From: Anderseniella sp.
GTDB taxonomy: Bacteria; Pseudomonadota; Alphaproteobacteria; Rhizobiales; Aestuariivirgaceae
DNA length: 64,000 nt
Reading direction: 5' to 3'
Assembly: GCA_028289645.1 (NCBI GenBank)
Contig: JANQOK010000013.1
Span: forward strand, 124,001 to 188,000
Position 1 is the stretch's first letter. Every line of letters starts with the position of its first letter. Positions 37,502 through 46,460 of this stretch are shown here, one piece after another. The position numbers and the translations under genes are program-made. Under the pieces are notes generated by a model. It did not search any database. It was not told the DNA's origin and saw nothing but the letters and a program-made list of their open reading frames with translations.

Positions 37502-38464
37502 TTATTGCTCCTCCGCGGCCTTGCCCTGGAAATACTGATAAATCGTCATGGGCAATACGAGAAGCACCAGCAACACAATGGCGACGGCGGACGCAACCGG
37601 CCAGTCTGTGTTGGCGGAAAACTCGTTGAACAGCAGGCGCCCGATCATCAGCACATTGCCGCCGCCGAGCAGATCAGGAATCACGTATTCGCCAGTGGCC
37701 GGAATAAACACAAGCAGTGAACCGGCAATGATACCGGGTACCGTCAATGGCAGGGTGACTTTGAAAAACGTGTTCACGGGCCGTGAACCAAGATCTGCAG
37801 CCGCTTCGTTCAAGGTATTGTCGAGCCGCTCCATGTTGGCATAGAGCGGCAGGATCATGAACGGCAGATAAGTGTAGACGATGCCGATATAGACGGCGAA
37901 CTCGGTGTAAAGCATGCGGAGCGGCTCGTCGATCAGCCCCAGCCAGATCAGCAGGTTGTTTATCGTCCCCTGATCAGCCAGAAGTCCCATCCAGGCATAT
38001 ACGCGCAGCAGGAACGAGGTCCAGAACGGCAATATGACCGCGAACAACAGGAGCCTCTTCGCAACCGGCCCGGACCGGACGATGCCATAGGCCATGGGGT
38101 AGCCGATCAACAGACAGACGATCGTCGAAATGATCGAGATCTTCAGCGAGTTGAAATACGTCCGATAGTATAGATTGTCGGTCAGGATGTAGATGAAATT
38201 GTCAAACACCAGCCGGATGTTCATCACACCCTCATCGGTCCATTCAATCATGTTGGAGAATGGCGGGCTGGCTATGACAATCTCTGCCAGGCTGATCTTG
38301 GCAACTATGAAGAACGGCAACAGGAAGAAAACCAACAGCCAGGCATAGGGCATAAACACGATGATGGATCGCCATTGCGCCTGAATGCGCCTGGCAAGTT
38401 GCCGGACAAGATTTGATTGGCTGGCCACCGGTTCCGAGGCCATGTTCCTGCTTACATCACTCAT
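37502..38464 (-). CDS. Polyamine-type ABC transporter permease (PotB/PotH-like)
   Basis: A 320-residue permease with an N-terminal cytoplasmic extension and six membrane segments. The EAA motif reads NEAAADLGSRPVNTFFKVTLP. The C-terminal ATGEYVIPDLLGG is a hallmark of the PotB/PotH branch. The ATG overlaps the stop of the ATPase gene (ATGA), so the two are translationally coupled. Confidence 0.93.
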   Translation of the reverse strand: MSDVSRNMASEPVASQSNLVRQLARRIQAQWRSIIVFMPYAWLLVFFLLPFFIVAKISLAEIVIASPPFSNMIEWTDEGVMNIRLVFDNFIYILTDNLYYRTYFNSLKISIISTIVCLLIGYPMAYGIVRSGPVAKRLLLFAVILPFWTSFLLRVYAWMGLLADQGTINNLLIWLGLIDEPLRMLYTEFAVYIGIVYTYLPFMILPLYANMERLDNTLNEAAADLGSRPVNTFFKVTLPLTVPGIIAGSLLVFIPATGEYVIPDLLGGGNVLMIGRLLFNEFSANTDWPVASAVAIVLLVLLVLPMTIYQYFQGKAAEEQ

Positions 38465-39606
38465 GTTTTCAGCAGCATCGCGCTTGATGGATCCCAGGAG
38501 AGGTATACTGAGTCTTCCCAGGTTATCTGATGTGTTCGGTTCTTCGGCCTGATCTGATTGGGTGTTGTCACGTCAACGATCAGGCCATTGTCCAGACGGA
38601 TCTTGTAGATTGAGGAGTTGCCCAGGTACCCGATATCGTCAACTTTGCCCTGCGCCTGGTTGGTGGTGGATTTGCCTTTTCTCGGTGCTGTCTTGCTCAA
38701 CTTGATCTTTTCCGGCCGGATGGCGATCCAGACCCGGCTGTCATCTTTCACCGATTGTCCGTGATCGATATAGATTTCGCCAAGATCGGTATCTACCGTG
38801 ACATGATCCGCGCCGTTTTCTGTAACCTTGCCTTCCAGAATGTTTGCCGATCCGATGAAGTCGGCAACAAAGCGTGATTCCGGAAATTCATATATCTCTG
38901 TAGCTGTGCCTATCTGCGCCAGTTTGCCGGCGTCCATGACGGCAATTCTGCTGGAAAGCGTCATCGCTTCTTCCTGGTCGTGCGTAACGACCACAAATGT
39001 GATGCCGACTTGTTCCTGAATATTGGCCAGTTCAAACTGGGTCTGCTCGCGCAGTTTCTTGTCGAGCGCACCGAGCGGCTCGTCGAGCAACAGGAGTTTG
39101 GGCTCCTTGACCAATGCCCTGGCCAGGGCGACACGCTGGCGCTGGCCGCCAGACAGTTGTTGCGGTTTGCGTTTCTTGAAGTCCTGAAGTTCAACCAGCT
39201 TGAGTATCTCGTGGACCTTGTGGTCAATCTCGTCGTTCGGCAGCTTGTCCTGCTTCAGGCCAAACGCGATGTTCTTCTCAACAGTCATATGCGGAAACAG
39301 AGCGTAACTCTGGAACATCATGTTCGTCGGACGCTCGTAGGGAGGCACCGTCGACATATCAGTGCCATCGATCAGGATGCTGCCGGATGTGGGTGTTTCA
39401 AAACCGGCCAGCATTCTGAGAAGTGTGGTCTTGCCGCATCCTGAACCGCCGAGCAGGCAAAACAGTTCGCCCTTGTATATGTCGAGATCTATATTGTTTA
39501 CGGCAGTGATTTCACCGAACTTCTTGGTAACCCCCCTGACGCGGACCATCGGCTCTGCGTCTATGTCGAGCCACGGCGTGTCACTGGCAGTCGGATCCCC
39601 AGCCAT
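38461..39606 (-). CDS. Polyamine-type ABC transporter ATPase (PotA/PotG-like)
   Basis: The energy-coupling subunit, 381 residues. Walker A is GGSGCGKTT (about 53-61), the signature is LSGGQRQRVALARAL, Walker B is LLLLDEPLGALD, and the switch histidine follows in VVTHDQEEA. The C-terminal third is the TOBE regulatory domain (RPEKIKLS and beyond). It pairs with the two permeases downstream and the binding protein upstream. Confidence 0.95.
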   Translation of the reverse strand: MAGDPTASDTPWLDIDAEPMVRVRGVTKKFGEITAVNNIDLDIYKGELFCLLGGSGCGKTTLLRMLAGFETPTSGSILIDGTDMSTVPPYERPTNMMFQSYALFPHMTVEKNIAFGLKQDKLPNDEIDHKVHEILKLVELQDFKKRKPQQLSGGQRQRVALARALVKEPKLLLLDEPLGALDKKLREQTQFELANIQEQVGITFVVVTHDQEEAMTLSSRIAVMDAGKLAQIGTATEIYEFPESRFVADFIGSANILEGKVTENGADHVTVDTDLGEIYIDHGQSVKDDSRVWIAIRPEKIKLSKTAPRKGKSTTNQAQGKVDDIGYLGNSSIYKIRLDNGLIVDVTTPNQIRPKNRTHQITWEDSVYLSWDPSSAMLLKT

Positions 39607-39692
39607 ATTGGACCTCGTCCTTCTGATGCGGTCTCAACAACGATGTGATGGCGATCCTGTGCCGGCGAACCGCCATCACTGCGAGCTGTCGA

Positions 39693-40805
39693 CTAGTTGC
39701 CGGCCTTGAAATCGGTCCAGGTTCTAGTCCGGAACTTTTCAGCCTTGGGCGGCAGCGGATTGAGTGTGTACATGTTCGCAACCTGCTCCGGCGTCGGGTA
39801 GGCGGCGGGGCTTGACGTCACCGCTTTGTCGATCATCGGTTTGGCTTTGATGTTGGCTGATGCATACCAGGTGGTGTTGCTGTCTGCGGCACTTACCTCC
39901 GGACGCATCATGTAGTTGAGAAACAGGTGTGCTTCTTCGATATTCTTCGCATCAGCCGGGATCACCCAACCGTCAACCCAGAAGTTGGACTTGCCTTCTC
40001 CGGTGGGCAGGAAGAAGTCGAGGACAACCCCTGTATTGGCCTCTTTGGCGCCCGACATTGCAAGCAGGCCATCCGGGCCCCAGGTCGTCGAGACACAGAA
40101 CTCCTTCTGCGGCATCCTCTGATAGGCGTAGTTGTCGAAGGTCTTTACGTAGGGACGGATTTTTTTCAGAAGTTCACCGACCTGCTGGTAATCCTTCCTG
40201 CTTGTCGAATCCGGCGGCAGTCCAAGATAGGCGAGCGCCATCGGAATCATGTCTGTCGGTGAATCGAGGAACGAAACGCCGCACTTGGCAATTTCCTTCA
40301 TGTGCTTTGGATCGAAAATCATGTCCAGCGACCCGATTGGCGCGTCAGGATAGGTCTCAAGCACCAGTTCTTTGTTGAAGGTCACACCGTGCGTGCCCCA
40401 CATGTAGGGTACAATGTACTTGTTGTCGGGGTCCCACTTGCCGGACAACTGGGACATGACCGCGGGATCCATGTTCTTGAAATTATCCAGTTTTGACTTG
40501 TCGATAGGCTGCAGTATGCCGCCTGCTTTGATCAGGCGGGCAACTTGCGATGCTGCGTGGGAGACAACGTCGTAGCCGCTGTCGCCGGCAAGCAATTTGG
40601 CGTCAATGGCTTCAACCGACTCGTAGTTGTCGTACACGACCTTGATACCGGTCTCTTTTTCGAAATTCTTGATTGTATCTTCGCCAATGTACTCAGCCCA
40701 GTTTGTAACTTTCAGCACTCGCTCTTCGGCAACTGCCTGGACTGTTAGCAATGCGCCGACAGCGGTTGCGCAAACCAGCGCCTTCAAATGACTCGCGAAT
40801 TTCAT
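39693..40805 (-). CDS. Periplasmic polyamine-type binding protein (PotF/PotD-like)
   Basis: A 370-residue solute-binding protein with a signal peptide (residues 1-23). It follows PotF closely: VTNWAEYIGEDTIKNFEKETGIKVVYD, ending in the shared KETGIKVVYD block, CGVSFLD and PADAKN. Trp and Tyr of NWAEYI and the Trp of TTWGPDG are kept, but positions near DSPTD and FWVDGW differ from the putrescine pocket as I recall it, so the ligand may not be putrescine. ATG 40805 is chosen because it starts the signal peptide and follows GGGAG. It leads the operon; an operator-like palindrome stands 150 bases upstream. Confidence 0.92.
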   Translation of the reverse strand: MKFASHLKALVCATAVGALLTVQAVAEERVLKVTNWAEYIGEDTIKNFEKETGIKVVYDNYESVEAIDAKLLAGDSGYDVVSHAASQVARLIKAGGILQPIDKSKLDNFKNMDPAVMSQLSGKWDPDNKYIVPYMWGTHGVTFNKELVLETYPDAPIGSLDMIFDPKHMKEIAKCGVSFLDSPTDMIPMALAYLGLPPDSTSRKDYQQVGELLKKIRPYVKTFDNYAYQRMPQKEFCVSTTWGPDGLLAMSGAKEANTGVVLDFFLPTGEGKSNFWVDGWVIPADAKNIEEAHLFLNYMMRPEVSAADSNTTWYASANIKAKPMIDKAVTSSPAAYPTPEQVANMYTLNPLPPKAEKFRTRTWTDFKAGN

Positions 40806-41254
40806 CGTTATGATAACTCCCTGAAGATTGATGATCTCATGATACCCATCAGTTTGCAGAAGCCCAGAGGAGTTTTGCAATTGGGGCTTCAACAAATTGC
40901 AGGCAACATCGGCTAACCCAATGGATACTGCCACCCGTATTTTGCAGTTGACTAACTGAACAGCCGTTCAGAGAGTAGTTTGGCTCAAACAGATGAGTCA
41001 AGGCGATGAATAGTTGCCCGGTGCGTAAGGCGGCATAGTCCATGGCGAGTGACGACAGCTCGCCAAATGCGCTTGGCGCCGATGCGAGGAGGCCGAATAT
41101 CAACACATGACCGAGGCCAATCATCAAACTTCTCTCGAACGGGTCAGAACAGATCCGGGAATGGCGAAAGACGGATTCCGCCAGGGGGCCCTAGCGCCAT
41201 GGCAAGGGACGCCGCGGCCTCATCCGGTCGTGCTGTAAAGGGGGGCGGGTAGTC
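40806..41254. other. Regulatory gap between transporter and flavoprotein genes
   Basis: This 449-base region separates the leftward transporter operon from the rightward flavoprotein gene and should contain promoters for both. It holds the operator-like palindrome at 40955-40971. A leftward open frame of 92 codons (40849-41127) crosses that palindrome; it matches no family I know and is not called. No RNA gene is seen. Confidence 0.45.
40955..40971 (-). promoter_or_regulatory. TetR/BetI-like operator before the Pot-type operon
   Basis: CTGAAC and GTTCAG flank AGCC, a perfect 6-bp dyad. With the base before it, it shares ACTGAAnnnnCGTTCA with the site before the Rieske gene (12 of 17 positions identical). 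One common repressor for both transcripts is inferred. Confidence 0.5.
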
Positions 41255-43207
41255 TTGTCATTCAGGCATCTGTTTACACCGCACCGGATCAGGACCTGCG
41301 AGTTTCGCAACCGGATTTTCTCGACTGCGCACCAGACCATACTGGCGCGAAACGGGTCTCCCGGCGACGACATGGTTGCCTATCATGAGGCGCGCGCGCG
41401 GGGCGGGGCGGGCTTGATTGTGATGGAATCCTCGCGCCCCAACGCCGACGAGATCTCGGCGTCCTACTATCTCGATTCCAGCTCCGACGACTGCATTCCA
41501 GGGTACCGCAAGGTGGCGGACGCCGTGCACCGGCACGACACAAGGCTATTTGCCCAGATCAACCATGGCGGCCGCATCACCTATGCCCAGGATGGCATGC
41601 AGCGTGTTGCCTATGCCCCGTCGGTGGTGCCGGACCACCGGTTTCACTGCATGCCACGCGAAATGTCGAATGACTATGTATGGTTCATCATTGACGCCTT
41701 TGCCGGGGCGGCGGCACGGATGGCTGAGGCCGGGCTGGATGGTGTGGAACTGACAGCCAGCCATGGCATGCTGATTGCGCAATTTCTAAACCCTCTGACC
41801 AATCACCGGACCGACGAATTTGGCAACACGCCGGAAGGCCGCTTCAAGATCGTCGCGGAGATGCTGAAGGCAACGCGCAAGGCCGTCGGTCCGGACAAGG
41901 TCATCGGGTTGCGGATTTCCGCAGATGAAGTCGAGCCTGACGGGCTCGACGAAGCTGCCTGGCTGAGCATCTGCCAGCGCCTCAACGAGGAACCAGAACT
42001 CGACTATCTGAGCGTCACGACCGGCTCGATGATGGGGCTGGCGGGTTCGGTGCATGTGGTTCCGCCAATGCAGATCGATCATGCCTACCTGGCGCCACAG
42101 GCTGGCGCGGTCAAGGATCAGGTGCGCAAGTCGGTTTTTGTGGCGGGCAGGATAAATCAGCCCCAGCTCGCCGAGCAGATTCTGGCAGACGGTCAGGCCG
42201 ACATGTGCGGCATGACCCGAGCCCTGATTTCCGATCCTGACATGCCCAACAAGGCCCGGCATGGCCGGCTCGACGACATCCGGGCGTGCATTGGCTGCAA
42301 CCAGGCCTGCATCGGGCATTACCACATGGGCGTGAGGATCTCCTGCATCCAGCATCCCGTCACCGGTCGCGAGCGTGAGCTGCACCCGCATCCGAAAACG
42401 TCCACATCCCGGCATGTTGTGGTGGTCGGCGGCGGCCCGGCGGGCATGAAGGCGGCGGCTGTTGCAGCAGAACGCGGGCATCGCGTTACGCTTTGTGAGG
42501 CAACAGGCCAGTTGGGTGGACAGGTCCTGCTTGCACAGCAACTGCCAGGGCGCGCCGAATTTGGCGGCATCGTCACAAATCTGAGCCGCGAGATGGAACT
42601 TGCCGGTGTGGATGTCAGGCTGAAAAGCCGGGTCGATGCAGCGCAGATCGAAGCGCTGTGCGCGGATGCGATCGTCATGGCGACTGGCGCCTTGCCCTAT
42701 GTGCCCGATGTGGACATCGCCGATGAGGTTCATGCGGTCAATGCGTGGCAGGTCCTCAACGGCGAGGTCAATCCAGGGGCCTCGGTTGTCATCGCCGACT
42801 GGCGCTGCGACTGGGTGGGGCTGGGACTTGCCGAAAAACTCGCCCGCGACGGTTCACATGTCCGGTTGTGCGTCGATGGTGAAATGGCCGGTCAGAACCT
42901 GCAGAAATACCTGCGCTGGCACTGGGTCGGACAGGTCCACAAGCTGGGCGTCGAAATTGTTCCCTATGCCCGGTTTTTCGGGGCCTTGGGAGAAACGGCC
43001 TTTTTCATGCACACCTTGTCGGGCGAAGCGATTGAGTGCGCTGAAATGGATACGCTGATTGTCGCCCAGGGACATCGCCCGGATACCCGCCTTGAAGCGG
43101 TGTTGCGTTCGTCCGGGGTGCCGGTCACGCTGGCCGGCGATTGCCGCAGCCCGCGCTCTGCGGAAGAAGCCGTATATGAGGGCATGATGGCCGGCCGTGA
43201 GGTGTGA
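41255..43207 (+). CDS. NADH:flavin oxidoreductase/FAD protein of the DgcA-StcD type
   Basis: A two-part flavoprotein of 650 residues. Residues 1-340 form an Old-Yellow-Enzyme-like FMN barrel (RNRIFSTAHQTI, LFAQINHGGR, ELTASHGMLIAQFLNP). A 4Fe-4S site follows: C345, C348, C352, C364. Residues 385-650 are an FAD/NAD domain starting VVVVGGGPAG. This layout is shared by dienoyl-CoA reductase and by demethylases of dimethylglycine and N-methylproline (DgcA, StcD). The Rieske and transporter neighbours favour a demethylase, by inference. It starts with TTG after a G-rich ribosome-binding site, and converges on a second flavoprotein gene. Confidence 0.87.
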   Translation: MSFRHLFTPHRIRTCEFRNRIFSTAHQTILARNGSPGDDMVAYHEARARGGAGLIVMESSRPNADEISASYYLDSSSDDCIPGYRKVADAVHRHDTRLFAQINHGGRITYAQDGMQRVAYAPSVVPDHRFHCMPREMSNDYVWFIIDAFAGAAARMAEAGLDGVELTASHGMLIAQFLNPLTNHRTDEFGNTPEGRFKIVAEMLKATRKAVGPDKVIGLRISADEVEPDGLDEAAWLSICQRLNEEPELDYLSVTTGSMMGLAGSVHVVPPMQIDHAYLAPQAGAVKDQVRKSVFVAGRINQPQLAEQILADGQADMCGMTRALISDPDMPNKARHGRLDDIRACIGCNQACIGHYHMGVRISCIQHPVTGRERELHPHPKTSTSRHVVVVGGGPAGMKAAAVAAERGHRVTLCEATGQLGGQVLLAQQLPGRAEFGGIVTNLSREMELAGVDVRLKSRVDAAQIEALCADAIVMATGALPYVPDVDIADEVHAVNAWQVLNGEVNPGASVVIADWRCDWVGLGLAEKLARDGSHVRLCVDGEMAGQNLQKYLRWHWVGQVHKLGVEIVPYARFFGALGETAFFMHTLSGEAIECAEMDTLIVAQGHRPDTRLEAVLRSSGVPVTLAGDCRSPRSAEEAVYEGMMAGREV

Positions 43208-43260
43208 TTGTGCCGACGTGAACACAATGCCGGACAGGGCGGGCAACACCCTGATCTGGC

Positions 43261-45300
43261 TTACGCTTCCGGCCGGTCGCGCCTGGTGCTGTATGTGTCG
43301 ACATCCGCCGTATCGAACTCCCGTGCGTATCTGTGGCCTGCATAGACCGCGGCCGCGATGATAGCGGGTGCGTCGCAGTCGCCGATCCGCCGGACGGATT
43401 TCACCGGTCCGGCCGCACCGCCGGAAAGCCTTTCAGTCAATTCACGGTACAGGGTTTCATTCGGCGACCTGGCGGTGACCATGACGAGGGCATCGACCGG
43501 CACCGTGCGGCTGCGTTCAGTGTAACTGCAGCTAAGCACAGCCTGATTGCCGTCGAATCCGACAAGGTTGTGGGCCAGGATCAGGTCGATGCCCAAGTCC
43601 ATCAAGCGCTTCTGGGTTGCATGCTGTTCGGCAGTCTCGGCGCCGAACGCGGCGACAAGGTTTTCAGGTGTCACATAGCTGACGCTGACGGCAGTGGCCA
43701 TCAGCAGTTCCGCAACAACCGGCGCCATATAATAGTTGTCGTCATCGAACACCAGCACCCGGCCTTCCGGCACGCGCCCGGCCATTATGTCATCCGGCGT
43801 AAACACCTGGGACGGCGCCTGAAGTCCTGAAATGCCGCCCGTGTTGGAACGGCCAAGTCCATCCTTGCGCCAGCTGGAGCCGGTGGCGATGACGACGTGA
43901 TCGGGTTCGACCAGCGTCGCGTCGTCGGCGCTCAACTCGCTTTCCGGAAACACCTGCACATTGGTCATGGCCTGCAGTTGCTGGGTCCTGTAGTCGCGCA
44001 CCCGGGCCCATTCGCTCAGTCCCGGTAGACGGGCTTCCAGCGTCACCCTGCCGCCGAGTTCGCGGCGCGCCTCGGACAGCATCACCTCATACCCGCGCTG
44101 GCCCAGCGCACGTGCACATTCCAGCCCGGCAGGACCGGCACCAACAACCAGTATCCTGTCATCCGACTGCTTCGGACTGATGATTTCAGGGTGCCAGCCC
44201 TTGCGCCACTCCTCGCCCATGGTCGGGTTCTGGGTGCAGCGGATCGGCACGCCGAGGCTATCGCCGGCATAGCAGATGTTGCAGCCGATGCATTCGCGAA
44301 TGTCCTGCTCCCTGCCGCGGGCAATCTTGTCTGGCAGGAAGGGGTCGGCGATGGACGGCCGGGCGGCGCCGATGAAATCGGAAACACCGCGCTTGATATG
44401 GCTCACCATGGTATCCGGTGATGTGAAGCGCCCGACTGTTACCACCGGTTTGCTGGTGGCCGATTTCACAAACGACATCAGCGGCTCCAGCGATGCTTCA
44501 CCGACGAAGCGCGACACGCCCATTTCATGGGTGTAGTCATTGATAGTGATGTCCCACAGGTCCGGCATTTCAGCCATCAGCGAAAACATGTCCCGGCTTT
44601 CATTGTCGTCGGCAAGCCCGTCCACAGAGAGGCGCACGGCAATCGCGCACTTGTCGCCAATGGCCTCTGTCGTTTCTTGTATCAGTTCGCGGCACAGGCG
44701 GGTCCGGTTGCGCAGGCTTCCGCCGTACTCATCGATACGCTGGTTGGTTTGTGCCGACAGGAACTGCGACAGCAGGTAATCGTGGGTGGCATAGACATAA
44801 ACAATATCAAACTCCGCCTCACGGGCCCGCAGCGCAGCATCACGATGCCACCGCCGGTAGGTGGCGATGTCCTGCTTGTCCATCATGCGAGACTGGTATG
44901 GCACGCCGGAAGCCGACGGCAGGCTGGCGGGGCCGATGGCCACCTCGCGGGTGAACTGATTGCTGCTGCGGCTGCCGCCGTGCCACAGCTCGACGCCGGC
45001 CAGCGCACCGTGCTCATGCACGTTGCTGGTCATCTTCGCGTTGGCCTTTATGTCGGCAGCATCCCACAGCCCGGCCGAGGGGAAGGGCAGGTCATCGGAT
45101 GTCGGGTGAATGGAGCAGTACTCGGTGTTGACGACGCCCCAGCCACCTTCCGCCTTCACGCCGCGCATGGCGGCCAGCATGTTTGGACGCAACCAGCCCA
45201 TGCCGGTGCAGTGCGGCACCTGGTAAAACCTGTTTTTCGCAGTGACCGGACCGATCTTCACGGGCTCGAACAGCACATCATAACGGGGATTGCGAGCCAT
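43261..45300 (-). CDS. Trimethylamine dehydrogenase-family iron-sulfur flavoprotein
   Basis: A 679-residue protein close to Methylophilus trimethylamine dehydrogenase as I recall it. C31 in VPHCTG fits the cysteine that binds FMN covalently; Y61 (NTEY), the Y170/H173 pair (VYVYATH) and the 4Fe-4S ligands C337, C340, C343 and C355 are kept. Two tryptophans of the substrate cage are not: the loop holding Trp264 and Asp267 is shortened to DYTHEMG, and Trp355 is replaced by D347. FAD/ADP-type domains follow from about 383 (ILVVGAGPAG). Oxidative N-demethylation is inferred, but probably not of trimethylamine. Confidence 0.88.
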   Translation of the reverse strand: MARNPRYDVLFEPVKIGPVTAKNRFYQVPHCTGMGWLRPNMLAAMRGVKAEGGWGVVNTEYCSIHPTSDDLPFPSAGLWDAADIKANAKMTSNVHEHGALAGVELWHGGSRSSNQFTREVAIGPASLPSASGVPYQSRMMDKQDIATYRRWHRDAALRAREAEFDIVYVYATHDYLLSQFLSAQTNQRIDEYGGSLRNRTRLCRELIQETTEAIGDKCAIAVRLSVDGLADDNESRDMFSLMAEMPDLWDITINDYTHEMGVSRFVGEASLEPLMSFVKSATSKPVVTVGRFTSPDTMVSHIKRGVSDFIGAARPSIADPFLPDKIARGREQDIRECIGCNICYAGDSLGVPIRCTQNPTMGEEWRKGWHPEIISPKQSDDRILVVGAGPAGLECARALGQRGYEVMLSEARRELGGRVTLEARLPGLSEWARVRDYRTQQLQAMTNVQVFPESELSADDATLVEPDHVVIATGSSWRKDGLGRSNTGGISGLQAPSQVFTPDDIMAGRVPEGRVLVFDDDNYYMAPVVAELLMATAVSVSYVTPENLVAAFGAETAEQHATQKRLMDLGIDLILAHNLVGFDGNQAVLSCSYTERSRTVPVDALVMVTARSPNETLYRELTERLSGGAAGPVKSVRRIGDCDAPAIIAAAVYAGHRYAREFDTADVDTYSTRRDRPEA

Positions 45301-45379
45301 TGACGAACTCCAGTCAGGATCATGGCGGGGGCGGGAAGAGCCGCGGAGGATAGATGTATCGCGCCGAATGGCAAGCTTG

Positions 45380-45658
45380 TGGGCTTTGTTTTATTCCGCT
45401 CACGCAAGCAGCCTACGGCTGCGCTCCGCTAAGGCGCACTTCGTGCGGCGCGCGGTCGCGCTTGCCTCGGCACTTCGTGCCTCGGAGGGCAACTCATCAC
45501 TACGGTTGTTCAAGGTCAGAGAACGGCCCGAGCGCAGCGAGGGCAAGCTGTTCGACAACCAACAAACAACTAGGCCCGACGGGCCTCGGGCCGGCCAGGC
45601 CCGCCCACGCGGAGCGCAGCCGTAGGCTGCTTGCGTCAGCGCAATCAGACAAACCCCA
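45380..45658. repeat. Structured inverted-repeat element, about 280 bases
   Basis: The ends pair over about 50 bases: a perfect 28-bp inverted repeat (45402-45429 with 45609-45636), extended outward with about 21 of 26 matching. Inside are two GCACTTCGTGC hairpins (45436-45446 and 45470-45480) and a segment (45520-45556) related to the tandem repeat at 52715. It fills most of the 455-base gap between the TMADH-like gene and azlC. It has no credible coding frame. It could be a non-autonomous mobile element or a large REP-type repeat. Confidence 0.65.
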
Positions 45659-45755
45659 ACAATAACGCAACCCAGCCCGGCGTCATTCGACCTTGCGCCG
45701 ATCATGCGAATAATGAAAATCAGCCGTAGTGTCCCCGCCTTCGAAAAGCACCTTC

Positions 45756-46460
45756 ATGACCGCTGCAAAACAGGAATTTCTTGATGGCTTACGGCTGGTG
45801 TTGCCCATCCTGGTGGCGCCGGTTTCGTTTTCCTTCATTACCGGTGCCATCAGCGTTCAGAAAGGCCTGTCGGCATTCGAAGCCACCTTGATGAGCGCCA
45901 CCGTGTTTGCCGGCGGCGGCCAGTTGCTGGCTCTGGAAGTCTGGTACGAACCGCAGGCCTGGCTGCTGGTCATGCTGGCTGCGGTCTCGATCAATGTCCG
46001 GTTTGCGCTGCAGGCAGCCTCGGTGCAGCGCAAGATCAATCATTTCACCCCGGTGCAACGCTGGCTGACGATCGCAACACTCAATGATCCGGCATGGGGC
46101 ATGAGCGAGATACGCCATTTGAGCCGCCAGGTCTCGTTCTGGTTTATCTTCGGCATTACCGTTCCGATCTACCTGATCTGGGAATTCGGTACACTGGCTG
46201 GTGCACTGCTCGGCAAGCTGATTGACGACCCGACGAAGCTGGGACTTGATTTTGCATTTGTCGGTATCTTCATTGCCCTGGCCCTGCCGTTCTGGAAACG
46301 CTCCGGGGCCGTGCCTGTAGCACTGGCAAGCGGTAGTGTGGCCATCGCTGCAAAGCTCGCCGGATTCTCGGCCATGTACGTGTTCATCGGCGCCATGGCC
46401 GGTGTTGCGATGGCCGGCCTGCTGGCAGCCCGCAGGGCGAAGCAGGTGCAGACGCCATGA
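45756..46460 (+). CDS. azlC: AzlC-family branched-chain amino acid exporter subunit, copy 1
   Basis: The large subunit of a two-protein exporter for branched-chain amino acids and analogues. The 234-residue membrane protein shows the family pattern: FLDGLRLVLPILVAPVSFSF, LSAFEATLMSATVFAGGGQL, and LLVMLAAVSINVRFALQAAS. ATG 45756 is preferred over a GTG 27 bases earlier, but this is not certain. It overlaps azlD copy 1 in ATGA. A second azlCD pair follows directly. Confidence 0.9.
   Translation: MTAAKQEFLDGLRLVLPILVAPVSFSFITGAISVQKGLSAFEATLMSATVFAGGGQLLALEVWYEPQAWLLVMLAAVSINVRFALQAASVQRKINHFTPVQRWLTIATLNDPAWGMSEIRHLSRQVSFWFIFGITVPIYLIWEFGTLAGALLGKLIDDPTKLGLDFAFVGIFIALALPFWKRSGAVPVALASGSVAIAAKLAGFSAMYVFIGAMAGVAMAGLLAARRAKQVQTP

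Noticed and set aside
40849-41127. 92-codon leftward open frame before the transporter operon
   Set aside because: I considered it as a small membrane protein or a remnant TetR regulator. It contains the operator-like palindrome and matches no family, so it is left as non-coding.
44527-45303. 258-codon open frame antisense to the TMADH-like gene
   Set aside because: It is a shadow of a gene that aligns over its whole length to a known family.
45290-45705. Several 100-codon frames in the azlC upstream region
   Set aside because: They are Arg/Ala-rich readings of the structured inverted-repeat element on both strands.
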